Of a DNA stretch of 64,000 bases, positions 1 to 7,551 are shown one piece after another; the first letter of the stretch is position 1; each line of letters opens with the position of its first letter. Under the pieces are notes generated by a model. That model saw only the letters and a program-made list of their open reading frames with translations. It did no database searches and was not told where the DNA came from. This DNA comes from Xanthomarina maritima. GTDB taxonomy: Bacteria > Bacteroidota > Bacteroidia > Flavobacteriales > Flavobacteriaceae. The stretch covers positions 124,001-188,000 of the forward strand of contig NZ_VSFC01000052.1 of assembly GCF_008084905.1 (NCBI RefSeq), written 5' to 3'. The translations under genes were made by a program, and so were the position numbers.

Positions 1-345
1 ATTAAAACCATTCCTAATACAAACGAAAAATTATCCCAACAATATTCAAATACCAACCCTCCTTATTTATTATCTGAAGCTGCAATATATTTACGAGAAA
101 AAGGTGTAAAACATTTGCTTATAGATTTACCAAGTATCGATAAAGAAAAAGATGATGGAGAATTATTAGCTCATAACGAATTTTGGAATACAGCAGGAAG
201 AACAAGAATGGATGCAACTATTACTGAGTTTATTTTTGTGCCAAATTCTGTTTTAGATGGTACTTATTTTTTAAATCTGCAAATAGCTCCTTTTGAAAAC
301 GATGCTTCACCAAGTAAACCTGTTTTGTATGAAATTATTGAGTAG
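1..345 (+). CDS. Cyclase family protein (C-terminal part)
   Basis: The frame is open from the first base and ends at a stop at 345, so the gene starts outside the window and about 114 residues are visible. The stretch HLLIDLPSIDKEKDDG followed by HNEFWN is typical of the C-terminal half of the cyclase/kynurenine-formamidase-like family (PF04199), metal-dependent hydrolases acting on amide or ester bonds. The metal-binding HxGTH-type motif would lie in the missing N-terminal part, so the substrate cannot be judged. The next gene starts only 9 bases downstream on the same strand and may be co-transcribed. The family call is fairly firm; the specific reaction is unknown. Confidence 0.72.
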   Translation: MKTIPNTNEKLSQQYSNTNPPYLLSEAAIYLREKGVKHLLIDLPSIDKEKDDGELLAHNEFWNTAGRTRMDATITEFIFVPNSVLDGTYFLNLQIAPFENDASPSKPVLYEIIE

Positions 346-354
346 TTTTAAAAT

Positions 355-717
355 ATGAACATAGAACAATTTCGCACATATTGTTTAAATAAAAAAGGCA
401 CTACAGAACATTTTCCATTTGATAATGATGTTTTGGTTTTTAAAGTGTTAGATAAAATGTTTGCATTAGCTTCATTGAAACAATGGGAAAGTGGTGATGG
501 TTATATTAACTTAAAATGTAATCCAGATTACGCCATAGAATTAAGGGAGTCTTATGAAAGTATACAACCAGGATACCATATGCATAAACAGCAATGGAAT
601 AGTGTTTATATTCATCGAGGAGAGTTGCCACCTCAATTAATCTTTGAACTAATAGACCATTCTTATGATATGGTTGTAAAAGGTATGACCAAAAAAATGC
701 TAGATTCTCTTCAATAA
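355..717 (+). CDS. MmcQ/YjbR family DNA-binding-like protein
   Basis: This 120-residue protein has the usual length and pattern of the MmcQ/YjbR family (CyaY-like/double-wing fold). It starts with MNIEQFRTYCLNKKGTTEHF, then FKVLDKMFALASL, and ends with the conserved HSYDMVVKGMTKK segment. Members are small cytoplasmic proteins; some have been proposed to bind DNA, but no physiological role is established. It follows the cyclase gene by 9 bases, so the two are probably one transcript. The ATG at 355 is the only reasonable start. Confidence 0.85.
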   Translation: MNIEQFRTYCLNKKGTTEHFPFDNDVLVFKVLDKMFALASLKQWESGDGYINLKCNPDYAIELRESYESIQPGYHMHKQQWNSVYIHRGELPPQLIFELIDHSYDMVVKGMTKKMLDSLQ

Positions 718-781
718 AATAGTATGTTTGCAGTTTAGAAATATTAATTCTGAAAATCAACAATTAAAAATCCAAAATAAC

Positions 782-1360
782 ATGAGCGTATTGCAAACAT
801 TACAAGAAAGAAGTAATAATACTTGCGAATTATGTACTACTATCGAAGATTTATCACAATACACTTTGCCTCCTTCATTAAATGAAAATGTAGATAATAG
901 TGTATTGGTTTGTAAAACTTGTTTAGATCAAATAGAAGGAAATGTAGATATGGATGCAAATCATTGGCGTTGTTTAAATGATTGTATGTGGAACGAACAT
1001 GTTGCAGTGCAAATTTTATCTTGGAGAATGTTACAAAGACTAAGAAATGAAGGCTGGCCAAAAGACTTGCTAGATATGATGTATTTAGACGATGAAGCTC
1101 TAGCATTAGCAAGAGCCACTGGCGAACATGAAGATGAAGCAAGTAAAATAATTCATAGAGATTCTAATGGTGTTATTTTAGAACATGGAGATTCTGTTGT
1201 GTTGATTAAAGATTTAAAAGTGAAAGGTTCTAGTATGGTAGCTAAACAAGGAACTGCAGTAAGAAATATTCGTTTAGACCATGAAAATGCTGAATATATT
1301 GAAGGTAAAGTAGAAGGGCAGAATATTGTTATTATAACTAAATTTGTTAAGAAAACGTAG
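782..1360 (+). CDS. phnA: PhnA-like zinc-ribbon domain protein
   Basis: This 192-residue protein starts at the ATG at 782; an upstream in-frame TTG at 728 has no family support. The N-terminal zinc ribbon shows CELC near residue 14 and CKTC about 30 residues later. The C-terminal half, beginning near GVILEHGDSVVLIKDLKVKG and ending in VIITKFVKKT, is the PhnA/YjdM domain. Despite the name, PhnA proteins are not shown to cleave phosphonates; E. coli YjdM is of unknown role. Between the two domains lies a helical segment (WHCLNDCMWNEH-like region) common in Bacteroidota versions, which are longer than the roughly 110-residue enterobacterial form. No phosphonate genes are nearby, so a phosphonate role is not supported. 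Confidence 0.83.
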   Translation: MSVLQTLQERSNNTCELCTTIEDLSQYTLPPSLNENVDNSVLVCKTCLDQIEGNVDMDANHWRCLNDCMWNEHVAVQILSWRMLQRLRNEGWPKDLLDMMYLDDEALALARATGEHEDEASKIIHRDSNGVILEHGDSVVLIKDLKVKGSSMVAKQGTAVRNIRLDHENAEYIEGKVEGQNIVIITKFVKKT

Positions 1361-1568
1361 AATTTAATATTCTTAATTTGCAGGATTTTAATTAATAATA
1401 GTTTCAAAATAAGTAGATTGTCGAATAATAAAACTTTAATTTTTCATTCAACTAATTCTTGGGGTTTTTATCGATTTTATTATTTGAAAATCACTAATCA
1501 GTATATATTTACTTCATCGAACCTGATTAATAGCATAACCAGATTTACAAATTTTAATTTATGTTATT

Positions 1569-1847
1569 ATGAATCTTACAATTACTCATTACAACAACTT
1601 TTTTAAAGTTAAAGGTATTTTAAACAGACAATCTGTTGGAATATTCCAAAAAGAATTCCAAGATGTATTTGAAAAGCTAAATGCAATTACGATAAGCATT
1701 GAAGGTATAGAAAGTATAGATAGAGATGGTGTAAATGCTTTAGCAAAATTACATAACGAATCAATTATCCAAAAGAAACAATTGTCCATTATTGGTTTTG
1801 GATGTAAAGACTTATACGAGCATTTTAAATCTAATGATACTGCTTAA
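1569..1847 (+). CDS. STAS-domain protein (anti-sigma factor antagonist-like)
   Basis: This 92-residue protein is one STAS-like domain. It has alternating beta strands (FFKVKGILNRQSV, AITISIEGIESID) and a conserved helix after the DRDGVNALAKL segment, where SpoIIAA-type antagonists carry a phosphorylatable Ser/Thr. Here the position after Asp-Arg-Asp-Gly is Val, so phospho-regulation of the classical kind is doubtful. No anti-sigma kinase or phosphatase is adjacent. The stop codon directly abuts the stop of the convergent gene at 1848. Confidence 0.68.
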   Translation: MNLTITHYNNFFKVKGILNRQSVGIFQKEFQDVFEKLNAITISIEGIESIDRDGVNALAKLHNESIIQKKQLSIIGFGCKDLYEHFKSNDTA

Positions 1848-2279
1848 TTAACAGGACATATCTGCTATGATTTTCCATTCACCTTTAATTTTTTTAAAGA
1901 TAATTATAAAAACGCCATTGGCATTACCAACATCTCTAGTTAAATGGTATTCACCTATAACCCAATAACTTTCTCCTTCAATTTTAGAGATATCGTTAAT
2001 TACAAATTTTAAAGTACCTGTTTCTGCTTTTGTTGGGTATCCTTTTTTATAGTTAGATAATGTGTTTTCCCATCCTAAAGTTAAACCATTTCCACCATAA
2101 AATTTTAAAGATTCACTTTTCCAGTTGCCTTGCATAAAACCTACTAGATTATGCTTATTCCATGCTTCTTCTTGCAATTTCATGACAGTTAATATAGCCT
2201 CTTTATCTTGATTCTCATTAGACTGAGCAACACAAATAGTTGAAGAAATTAAAAATAATAGTATATAAATAGTTTTCAT
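1848..2279 (-). CDS. Secreted SnoaL-like/DUF4440 family protein
   Basis: This 143-residue protein starts at the ATG at 2279; a TTG two codons upstream is not needed. It has a Sec signal peptide (KTIYILLFLISSTICVAQS), likely cleaved near VAQ. The mature part has the NTF2/SnoaL-like pattern of DUF4440: a helix with MKLQEEAWNKHNLVGFM, then strands ending GEWKIIADMSC. Proteins of this type are small periplasmic cone-shaped domains, many without a known ligand. It is convergent with the STAS gene and shares no bases with it. Confidence 0.66.
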   Translation of the reverse strand: MKTIYILLFLISSTICVAQSNENQDKEAILTVMKLQEEAWNKHNLVGFMQGNWKSESLKFYGGNGLTLGWENTLSNYKKGYPTKAETGTLKFVINDISKIEGESYWVIGEYHLTRDVGNANGVFIIIFKKIKGEWKIIADMSC

Positions 2280-2341
2280 ATTCAAGTTTTATAGTCATAT
2301 AAATATTCTTACTAAAATTGAAATGATTTATAAACTATAGA

Positions 2342-3445
2342 TTATTTAAGAATTTTTTGTTGCTTTATAAAAAACGCATCTGTTTGCAATTGCATTAATT
2401 CTCTTGCTTTTTTACGTTTATAGTTATACAGTTCTTCTTCATTAGCAATATCATTATAAATTTTATTGTTAATAGAAATATCTGTTTCTAATAAGATGTT
2501 TCTCTCTTTTACATTTCGCTCAACCCGAGTATTCAATGCGCTTTCAGCATCTTCAAGTTTAAAATCGTATTCGCTTTTTGGAGACAAAATTTTTGCAAAA
2601 ATTGGTGAAGTTTCAATTGCTAGGAATAATAAAAATATAAAAAGAGAAGGTAACCAAGGCAGTTTGTTTAAAGCATTTACTCTAGCCATTAGTCCATCGA
2701 ATCCATCTATTATAGGTTGTGTTGTTTCAATTTCAGAATTTAAACTATTATTTAAATTTACAATTTGAGATTCGATACTTGCAATTTTCTCTTTGTTTTC
2801 AGCTTTTAGTTGATTTAATTCTGCTAAAGCAGCATCATGTTTATCTCTTTTCTCTTTGTAAACAGGTCCTTTACCTAATAGTTTGGTTCCAGCAGTACCT
2901 TCGGCTTCAGAAATATAGGAGTTGTATAAGGCATTTACTTCAGCTTCTTTTGTTGTAATTTGTTGTTGTAATGCAATAATATCATTATCTAAACTATTAA
3001 TATTTGGATTAAATTGTTTTGCAATTTGTTCTTTATTGGCAAGAGTTAAATCGTTTTTTTGTTCTAACAAAACTTGATTAATTTCTTTTTCAAATATTTT
3101 TAGTTCTAATGGTTTTGAAATAACAATTGCTATAATAATTGCTAATATAATTCTTGGAAAAGCCTGAATAACTTCGTCTAAAAATTGATTGCGTTTTTTA
3201 ATAGTAGATACAATAAATCGGTCTAGATTAAAAATTAGTAAACCCCAAATAAGTCCAAAGCCTATAGCTATAAATGGATTATCGAAAACAGTGTAAAGTG
3301 CATAGCTAGAAGCAATAAAAGCCATAATTGCAGTAAAAAAAACGGTAGCTCCAATACCAGCATATTTGTTTTGTTCGCCATTGGAACAGGTGTCTAAAAT
3401 GTCTGAATCTGATCCAGAACAAAGGATGAAGAATTTCTTTAACAT
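2342..3445 (-). CDS. DUF4407 family membrane protein
   Basis: This 367-residue protein starts at the ATG at 3445 (MLKKFFILCSGSDSDIL); an upstream frame extension to 3484 lacks family support. After the N-terminal CSGSD segment come three predicted membrane helices (ATVFFTAIMAFIASSYALY; IAIGFGLIWGLLIFNLDRF; the stretch around ILAIIIAIVISKPLEL). A long coiled-coil-rich region (about residues 120-250) follows, then a fourth helix (LPSLFIFLLFLAIETSPIF) and a charged C-terminal tail. This is the layout of DUF4407, common in Bacteroidota, with no known function. It stands alone, with a terminator between it and the M56 peptidase gene. Confidence 0.8.
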   Translation of the reverse strand: MLKKFFILCSGSDSDILDTCSNGEQNKYAGIGATVFFTAIMAFIASSYALYTVFDNPFIAIGFGLIWGLLIFNLDRFIVSTIKKRNQFLDEVIQAFPRIILAIIIAIVISKPLELKIFEKEINQVLLEQKNDLTLANKEQIAKQFNPNINSLDNDIIALQQQITTKEAEVNALYNSYISEAEGTAGTKLLGKGPVYKEKRDKHDAALAELNQLKAENKEKIASIESQIVNLNNSLNSEIETTQPIIDGFDGLMARVNALNKLPWLPSLFIFLLFLAIETSPIFAKILSPKSEYDFKLEDAESALNTRVERNVKERNILLETDISINNKIYNDIANEEELYNYKRKKARELMQLQTDAFFIKQQKILK

Positions 3446-3502
3446 GATTTGATTGATTTTGATTGATAGACTATTAGAACGCAAATTATGGTTATTTGTT
3501 AC

Positions 3503-3530
3503 AAAAAAAGCTTCAAAATTCGAAGCTTTT
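3503..3530 (-). terminator. Intrinsic terminator after the M56 peptidase gene
   Basis: Read on the minus strand, AAAAGCTTC and GAAGCTTTT form a 9-bp stem around a short A/T loop and are followed by a run of seven T. It lies 26 bases beyond the stop of the M56 gene at 3556 and before the start of the DUF4407 gene, so it separates the two. Confidence 0.75.
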
Positions 3531-3555
3531 AAATTTTGAAACTAATTTGATTAAT

Positions 3556-5376
3556 CTAATCGTCTATTGTAATTGGATCTTTACTTAGATAAACTTTTGG
3601 GTTTTTAGAAGACGAATTTTTAGAGGAAATATTCATAGATTTATTGTCTTTTAAAATACTTATAGCTTTATCTGAAGGTATTTTTTCTCCTTCAAAATAA
3701 AATGTAGCTCCTTTTTTTGCCATATCTATAACAAAATCTAATGGTGACTTTGGAGGTGGAGGTGGTGGAGGAATATTAGACACTTCACCTTTTTTTACTT
3801 TTGTATTATACCACTTATTGTATTCTTCAATTGTTTTTTGATATTTAACCTTTTCTTCTGGAGTTGCATCTGCTGGAATTGGTGGAGGAGGTGGAGGCAA
3901 ATCGTGAGCCTTTTTCATTTCTGGTGCCTTTGGTGGAACTGGAGGAGGAGGAATATTAGATAAGTCTCCTTTTTTTAAAATAGGAGAATCTGAATAATTT
4001 TTATCGTTTTTATCTACTAATTGAATTAAAATAGGTAATGGTATATTTGAATTTGTAGTTTTAATATTAAAAATTTGGATGTTTTTATTTGGTTCGTTTT
4101 CGTTTACTAAGGCAATAGCCTCTTTATTTAGCCTGTTGCCAGTTATTTTAACAGTTGGTTTACCTATAAATTTAATGAGAAAACTGATAACCTCTTCGTC
4201 TGTATTGGTGCCTAAAATTAATTTTTCAGTTGCTTCTCTAGATATGTTTACTGTACAGCCTCCTTCACAAGGAATTCCATTAATGGTTGGGATAAGTTGT
4301 TGTGTATAATTAGGAAATGGTTGTGCATTTTCTTTTTGTTGAACTGTCATTTTATTAAAAATAGATTCTAGCTTTTTCAAATCATTTAAGGGAACAACAC
4401 GTGTAGCTTCAGGTTTTAAATTATATTGTTTAATCAACTTGTTGTATTCTGCAAGTTCTTCTGGACTTACTTTTTGTTGTGTTTCATGAGATATTTCGCT
4501 TAAAATAGCAGTATCTTTTTCAATAACTTTCTTTGTGCTAAAGCTATAAATTAAAAGTGCTAACATTGGGAGTAGCACGATGCTTCTCAACCAAATTCCT
4601 GTTTTTGATGATGATGTTTTCATAACTGTAAATCGTTTTTTAATTGATGAATAATTTATGGCAGATGCTAATTGTGGTTCTAATACATTTGATGAGAATG
4701 CTAATAATATTTGTTGATAAGTAGAAAGAGATACTCCTTGATTAATAACTTCTCTATCTGCTAAAAATTCATGATTCAATTTCATGGATTTCTTGAGTAT
4801 ATAGATTAGTGGATTAAACCATAATACAATTTGACATATTTCTATAAATAAGATATCTAAAGAATGTTTTTGAACTGCATGTGCTTCTTCATGAATCAAG
4901 ACTTCCTTAGGAATTTGTTGTGTTTCAAAATGTATTTTATTTAAAAAGATGTAGCTTAAAAATGTATGTGGAACAATCAATTCTTCCAACAGAACATTTA
5001 TTGATTTCTTTGTTTTTAATTTCGAATTTTGTTTTATTTTAAGGAAGATTTTATTCAAATTGTAAATGAATTTCACAGCAAAAAACAGAACGCCTAAAAA
5101 GTATATAGACCATAAAATAAATGATAAATATTGAAATGGATCTTCAACAGAAATTATAGTTGCTGACGTAGAATTGTTAATTATTGCTTCACTAGAAGTT
5201 ACTGGAACTTCAATAATCTGAGTAAAGGTTATATAAGGAACTCCAAATGAAACTAAAACAGATGCTAATAAATAAAAACGTTTAAAAACATGCATGTTTT
5301 CGTTTTCTAAAAATAATTTATAGAAGAGCATAAAAACAACAAGACACGTACTGGATTTAATAATATATTCTAACAT
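3556..5376 (-). CDS. BlaR1/MecR1-like M56 family metallopeptidase
   Basis: This 606-residue protein has N-terminal membrane helices, the zinc-metalloprotease motif HEEAH (HExxH form) in VLIHEEAHAVQKHS followed by the LWFNPLIY helix, and another membrane helix (RSIVLLPMLALLIYSF) near residue 270. These define peptidase family M56, which in BlaR1/MecR1 senses a signal and cleaves the partner repressor. There is no penicillin-binding sensor domain. Instead, the periplasmic part has a TonB/secretin-like alpha-beta region and two proline-rich runs (IPPPPVPPKAP, LPPPPPPIPAD, IPPPPPPPKSP). The start lies 2 bases from the stop of the blaI-like gene upstream, so the pair is one operon. The inducer is unknown; a beta-lactam response is not implied. 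Confidence 0.85.
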   Translation of the reverse strand: MLEYIIKSSTCLVVFMLFYKLFLENENMHVFKRFYLLASVLVSFGVPYITFTQIIEVPVTSSEAIINNSTSATIISVEDPFQYLSFILWSIYFLGVLFFAVKFIYNLNKIFLKIKQNSKLKTKKSINVLLEELIVPHTFLSYIFLNKIHFETQQIPKEVLIHEEAHAVQKHSLDILFIEICQIVLWFNPLIYILKKSMKLNHEFLADREVINQGVSLSTYQQILLAFSSNVLEPQLASAINYSSIKKRFTVMKTSSSKTGIWLRSIVLLPMLALLIYSFSTKKVIEKDTAILSEISHETQQKVSPEELAEYNKLIKQYNLKPEATRVVPLNDLKKLESIFNKMTVQQKENAQPFPNYTQQLIPTINGIPCEGGCTVNISREATEKLILGTNTDEEVISFLIKFIGKPTVKITGNRLNKEAIALVNENEPNKNIQIFNIKTTNSNIPLPILIQLVDKNDKNYSDSPILKKGDLSNIPPPPVPPKAPEMKKAHDLPPPPPPIPADATPEEKVKYQKTIEEYNKWYNTKVKKGEVSNIPPPPPPPKSPLDFVIDMAKKGATFYFEGEKIPSDKAISILKDNKSMNISSKNSSSKNPKVYLSKDPITIDD

Positions 5377-5378
5377 AA

Positions 5379-5747
5379 TTACTTATTTTTAATTTCGGTA
5401 TCGATTAATTTTTTTAAGTCTTCTAGCTCCTCTATAGTCAGATTTGTTTCTTTAGTGAAGAAAGAAGCAAATTGAGATGCACTATCATTAAAAAAGTTCT
5501 TAATCAAACCATTTACATGTTTTGAGAAATAATCTTTCTTTTTAACTAATGGAAAATATTCTCTTGATTTTCCAAATAATTTATAGTCAATAAACCCTTT
5601 TTCAGTCATTCGTTTTAATAAAGTTGCAACAGTTGTAGTTGCTGGTTTAGGCTCTGGATAGGCATCTAATAAATCTTTCATAAAAGCTTTTTCTAACTTC
5701 CACAAGTAATTCATTAAGTCTTCTTCAGTTTTAGATAATGGTTGCAT
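5379..5747 (-). CDS. BlaI/MecI/CopY family repressor
   Basis: This 122-residue protein has the winged-helix layout of Penicillinase_R regulators: LSKTEEDLMNYLWKLEKAF at the N-terminus, then the recognition region TTTVATLLKRMTEKGFIDYK and a dimerisation tail (FFNDSASQFASFF...). It would be a dimeric DNA-binding repressor that is inactivated by cleavage by the M56 protein encoded immediately downstream. Two identical palindromes of the TACA-TGTA class lie upstream of its own start, so autoregulation is likely. ATG at 5747 is the natural start. Confidence 0.9.
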   Translation of the reverse strand: MQPLSKTEEDLMNYLWKLEKAFMKDLLDAYPEPKPATTTVATLLKRMTEKGFIDYKLFGKSREYFPLVKKKDYFSKHVNGLIKNFFNDSASQFASFFTKETNLTIEELEDLKKLIDTEIKNK

Positions 5748-5770
5748 TGTTCTACAATATTAGAATTAAC

Positions 5771-5784
5771 TCTACAAATGTAGA
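5771..5784. promoter_or_regulatory. BlaI-type operator, promoter-proximal copy
   Basis: TCTACAAATGTAGA is a palindrome with 6-base arms and a 2-base centre, matching the TACA/TGTA core bound by BlaI/MecI repressors. On the minus strand it contains TACATTTG, a perfect -7 element of Bacteroidota promoters (5775-5782). It lies 23 bases upstream of the repressor start. Confidence 0.82.
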
Positions 5785-5806
5785 ACAAATATTTTAATTC
5801 TACAAA
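5775..5806 (-). promoter_or_regulatory. Promoter of the blaI-M56 operon
   Basis: Minus strand: TTTG (5806-5803), 20 bases, TACATTTG (5782-5775). Both hexamer-like elements fall inside the two operator palindromes, so repressor binding would cover both contacts of the sigma factor. The promoter is inferred from the Bacteroidota consensus. Confidence 0.6.
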
Positions 5807-5812
5807 TGTAGA
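5799..5812. promoter_or_regulatory. BlaI-type operator, promoter-distal copy
   Basis: This is the same 14-base palindrome as at 5771, placed 28 bases further upstream. On the minus strand it supplies a TTTG at 5803-5806 that is correctly spaced (20 bases) to act as the -33 element for the -7 element inside the proximal copy. Confidence 0.8.
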
Positions 5813-5860
5813 GTTAAAATAATGAAATTTTTTACATTGAATGATTACTAGTGAAAACTA

Positions 5861-5889
5861 AAAAGCCGTTCACAATTTGAACGGCTTTT
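5861..5889 (-). terminator. Intrinsic terminator after the M20 dipeptidase
   Basis: AAAAGCCGTTCA and TGAACGGCTTTT form a 12-bp stem with a 5-base loop; the T run on the minus strand follows the stem. It lies 7 bases beyond the dipeptidase stop at 5896. The arms are symmetric enough to work in either direction. Confidence 0.85.
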
Positions 5890-5895
5890 ATTAAA

Positions 5896-7284
5896 TTACT
5901 TACTTAGTTCAGTAAAATATTTATAAAATAAAGGAATGGTTTCAATGCCTTTATAATAATTAAACAATCCAAAATGCTCATTAGGAGAATGTATTGCGTC
6001 ACTATCTAAACCAAATCCCATAAGTATGGTTTTACTTTTTAATTCCTGTTCGAATAAAGATACAATAGGAATAGAACCTCCACTTCGTTGTGGAATTGGA
6101 GTTTTACCAAAAGAATCAAAATAAGCTTTACTTGCTGCCTGATAACCAATGCTATCGATTGGAGTTACGTAACCTTGACCTCCATGATGGGGTTTTACAT
6201 TTACAGTAACACCTTTTGGTGCAATACTTTCAAAATGTTTTTTGAACAATTGAGTAATTTCTTCCCAATCTTGATGTGGTACTAATCTCATGGATATTTT
6301 CGCAAAAGCTTTGCTTGCAATTACTGTTTTTGCTCCTTCACCTGTATACCCACCCCAAATACCATTAACATCTAGTGTTGGACGAATAGAATTACGTTCA
6401 TTAGTTGTATATCCTGCTTCTCCATATACAGCGTCAATGTCTAATGATTTTTTATAAGCTTCTAACGAAAAAGGCGCTTTAGCCATTTCAGCTCTTTCTT
6501 CTTTCGAAAGATTTTCTACTTTATCATAAAAACCTGGAATGGTAATATGATTGTTTTCATTATGTAATGAAGCAATCATTTTTGTTAAAATATTAATCGG
6601 ATTTGCAACTGCTCCACCATATAAACCTGAGTGTAAATCTCTATTTGGACCTGTAACTTCAACTTCAACATAACTTAAACCACGTAAACCAGTAGTAATG
6701 GATGGCACATCCTTAGCTATCATTCCAGTATCTGAAATTAAAATGACGTCATTTTTTAGTTTCTTCTGATTCTCTTTAACATAAACAGCCAGATTAGAAC
6801 TGCCTACTTCTTCTTCCCCTTCAATCATGAATTTCACATTACAAGGCAACTGATTCGTCTTGGTCATAAATTCCATTGCTTTTACATGCATGTACATTTG
6901 CCCTTTATCATCGCAAGCACCACGAGCAAAAATAGCTCCTTCAGGATGTAAATCTGTTTTTTTAATAACTGGTTCAAAAGGTGGTGAATTCCATAAAATT
7001 AAAGGGTCTGGTGGTTGCACGTCATAATGACCATAAACTAAAACCGTTGGTAAATTATTATCAATTATTTTCTCGCCATAAACAATTGGGTAACCATCTG
7101 TTTCGCATATTTCTACATGGTCGCAACCAGCTTCTTCAAGCCTAGTTTTAACAACTTGAGCAGTTTTAATAACATCATCTTTGTATGCTGAATCTGCACT
7201 TATAGAAGGAATCTTTAATAATTCGATAAGTTCGTTCAAGAAACGATCTTTATGTTGATTCACGTAAATTGATATGTTTTTCAT
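5896..7284 (-). CDS. M20 family dipeptidase
   Basis: This 462-residue protein starts at the ATG at 7284. The open frame runs further upstream through the tRNA-Leu gene, but that extension is not coding. Family M20 features are: YGHYDVQPPDPLILW with the first zinc His and Asp; ARGACDDKGQMYMH with the bridging Asp; and MIEGEEEVGSSNL with the catalytic Glu and zinc Glu. The lid domain follows (GLRGLSYVEVEVTGPNRDLHSG) and the C-terminal zinc His lies in SDAIHSPNEHFGL. Length and motifs match bacterial carnosinase/CNDP-like dipeptidases in the cytoplasm. It is a single-gene unit with a strong terminator after it. Confidence 0.9.
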   Translation of the reverse strand: MKNISIYVNQHKDRFLNELIELLKIPSISADSAYKDDVIKTAQVVKTRLEEAGCDHVEICETDGYPIVYGEKIIDNNLPTVLVYGHYDVQPPDPLILWNSPPFEPVIKKTDLHPEGAIFARGACDDKGQMYMHVKAMEFMTKTNQLPCNVKFMIEGEEEVGSSNLAVYVKENQKKLKNDVILISDTGMIAKDVPSITTGLRGLSYVEVEVTGPNRDLHSGLYGGAVANPINILTKMIASLHNENNHITIPGFYDKVENLSKEERAEMAKAPFSLEAYKKSLDIDAVYGEAGYTTNERNSIRPTLDVNGIWGGYTGEGAKTVIASKAFAKISMRLVPHQDWEEITQLFKKHFESIAPKGVTVNVKPHHGGQGYVTPIDSIGYQAASKAYFDSFGKTPIPQRSGGSIPIVSLFEQELKSKTILMGFGLDSDAIHSPNEHFGLFNYYKGIETIPLFYKYFTELSK

Positions 7285-7346
7285 ATTTAAATTTTGAATT
7301 TCCTCAAAAATACAAAAACAAGTATAACTTTTTATGATAAGATGAG

Positions 7347-7376
7347 TTTGTATATTAAAACTAATTTTTATATTTG
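7347..7376 (+). promoter_or_regulatory. Promoter of tRNA-Leu
   Basis: TTTG at 7347-7350, an 18-base spacer, then TATATTTG at 7369-7376: a full match to the Bacteroidota sigma-A consensus. The -7 element ends 11 bases before the mature tRNA 5' end. Confidence 0.75.
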
Positions 7377-7387
7377 CACTCCTTATT

Positions 7388-7469
7388 GCGGGTGTGGTGG
7401 AATTGGTAGACACGCCAGACTTAGGATCTGGTGCCGCGAGGTGTGGGAGTTCGAGTCTCCCCACCCGCA
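7388..7469 (+). tRNA. tRNA-Leu (anticodon TAG)
   Basis: The acceptor arms GCGGGTG and CACCCGC pair perfectly. The anticodon stem CCAGA/TCTGG encloses the loop CTTAGGA, giving anticodon TAG (Leu, CUA/CUN codons). The long variable arm typical of tRNA-Leu is present (TGCCGCGAGGTGTG region), and the T arm has GGTTCGAGTCTC-like pairing (GAGTTCGAGTCTC). The discriminator A is at 7469. The next bases are CAA, so the 3' CCA is not encoded. Confidence 0.97.
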
Positions 7470-7480
7470 CAATAATAAGT

Positions 7481-7515
7481 AAAAAGCTTCAACAAATGTT
7501 GAAGCTTTTTTTTCT
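7481..7515 (+). terminator. Intrinsic terminator of tRNA-Leu
   Basis: AAAAAGCTTCAAC and GTTGAAGCTTTTT form a 13-bp stem with an AAAT loop and a run of T, ending 45 bases after the tRNA. Confidence 0.85.
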
Positions 7516-7517
7516 TA

Positions 7518-7551
7518 AAAAAAAATGTTTAGCGAAAAAAAATGTTTAGCG
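7518..7551. repeat. Perfect 17-base tandem duplication
   Basis: The unit of eight A plus TGTTTAGCG occurs twice back to back (7518-7534, 7535-7551). The second copy contains the stop codon and penultimate codon of the kelch gene; the first copy lies just beyond it. It is probably a recent slippage duplication. Confidence 0.8.

Noticed and set aside
1418-1606. Short plus-strand ORF before the STAS gene
   Set aside because: It overlaps the STAS start in another frame, is Asn/Phe/Tyr-rich like random A/T-rich DNA, and has no family pattern.
3556-5376. Beta-lactam resistance sensor
   Set aside because: There is a BlaI/M56 pair but no penicillin-binding domain and no beta-lactamase gene under the operators; the class C-type serine hydrolase at 28095 is unlinked.
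7285-7470. N-terminal extension of the M20 dipeptidase through tRNA-Leu
   Set aside because: The extension is the reverse complement of the tRNA gene; ATG at 7284 gives the normal family N-terminus.
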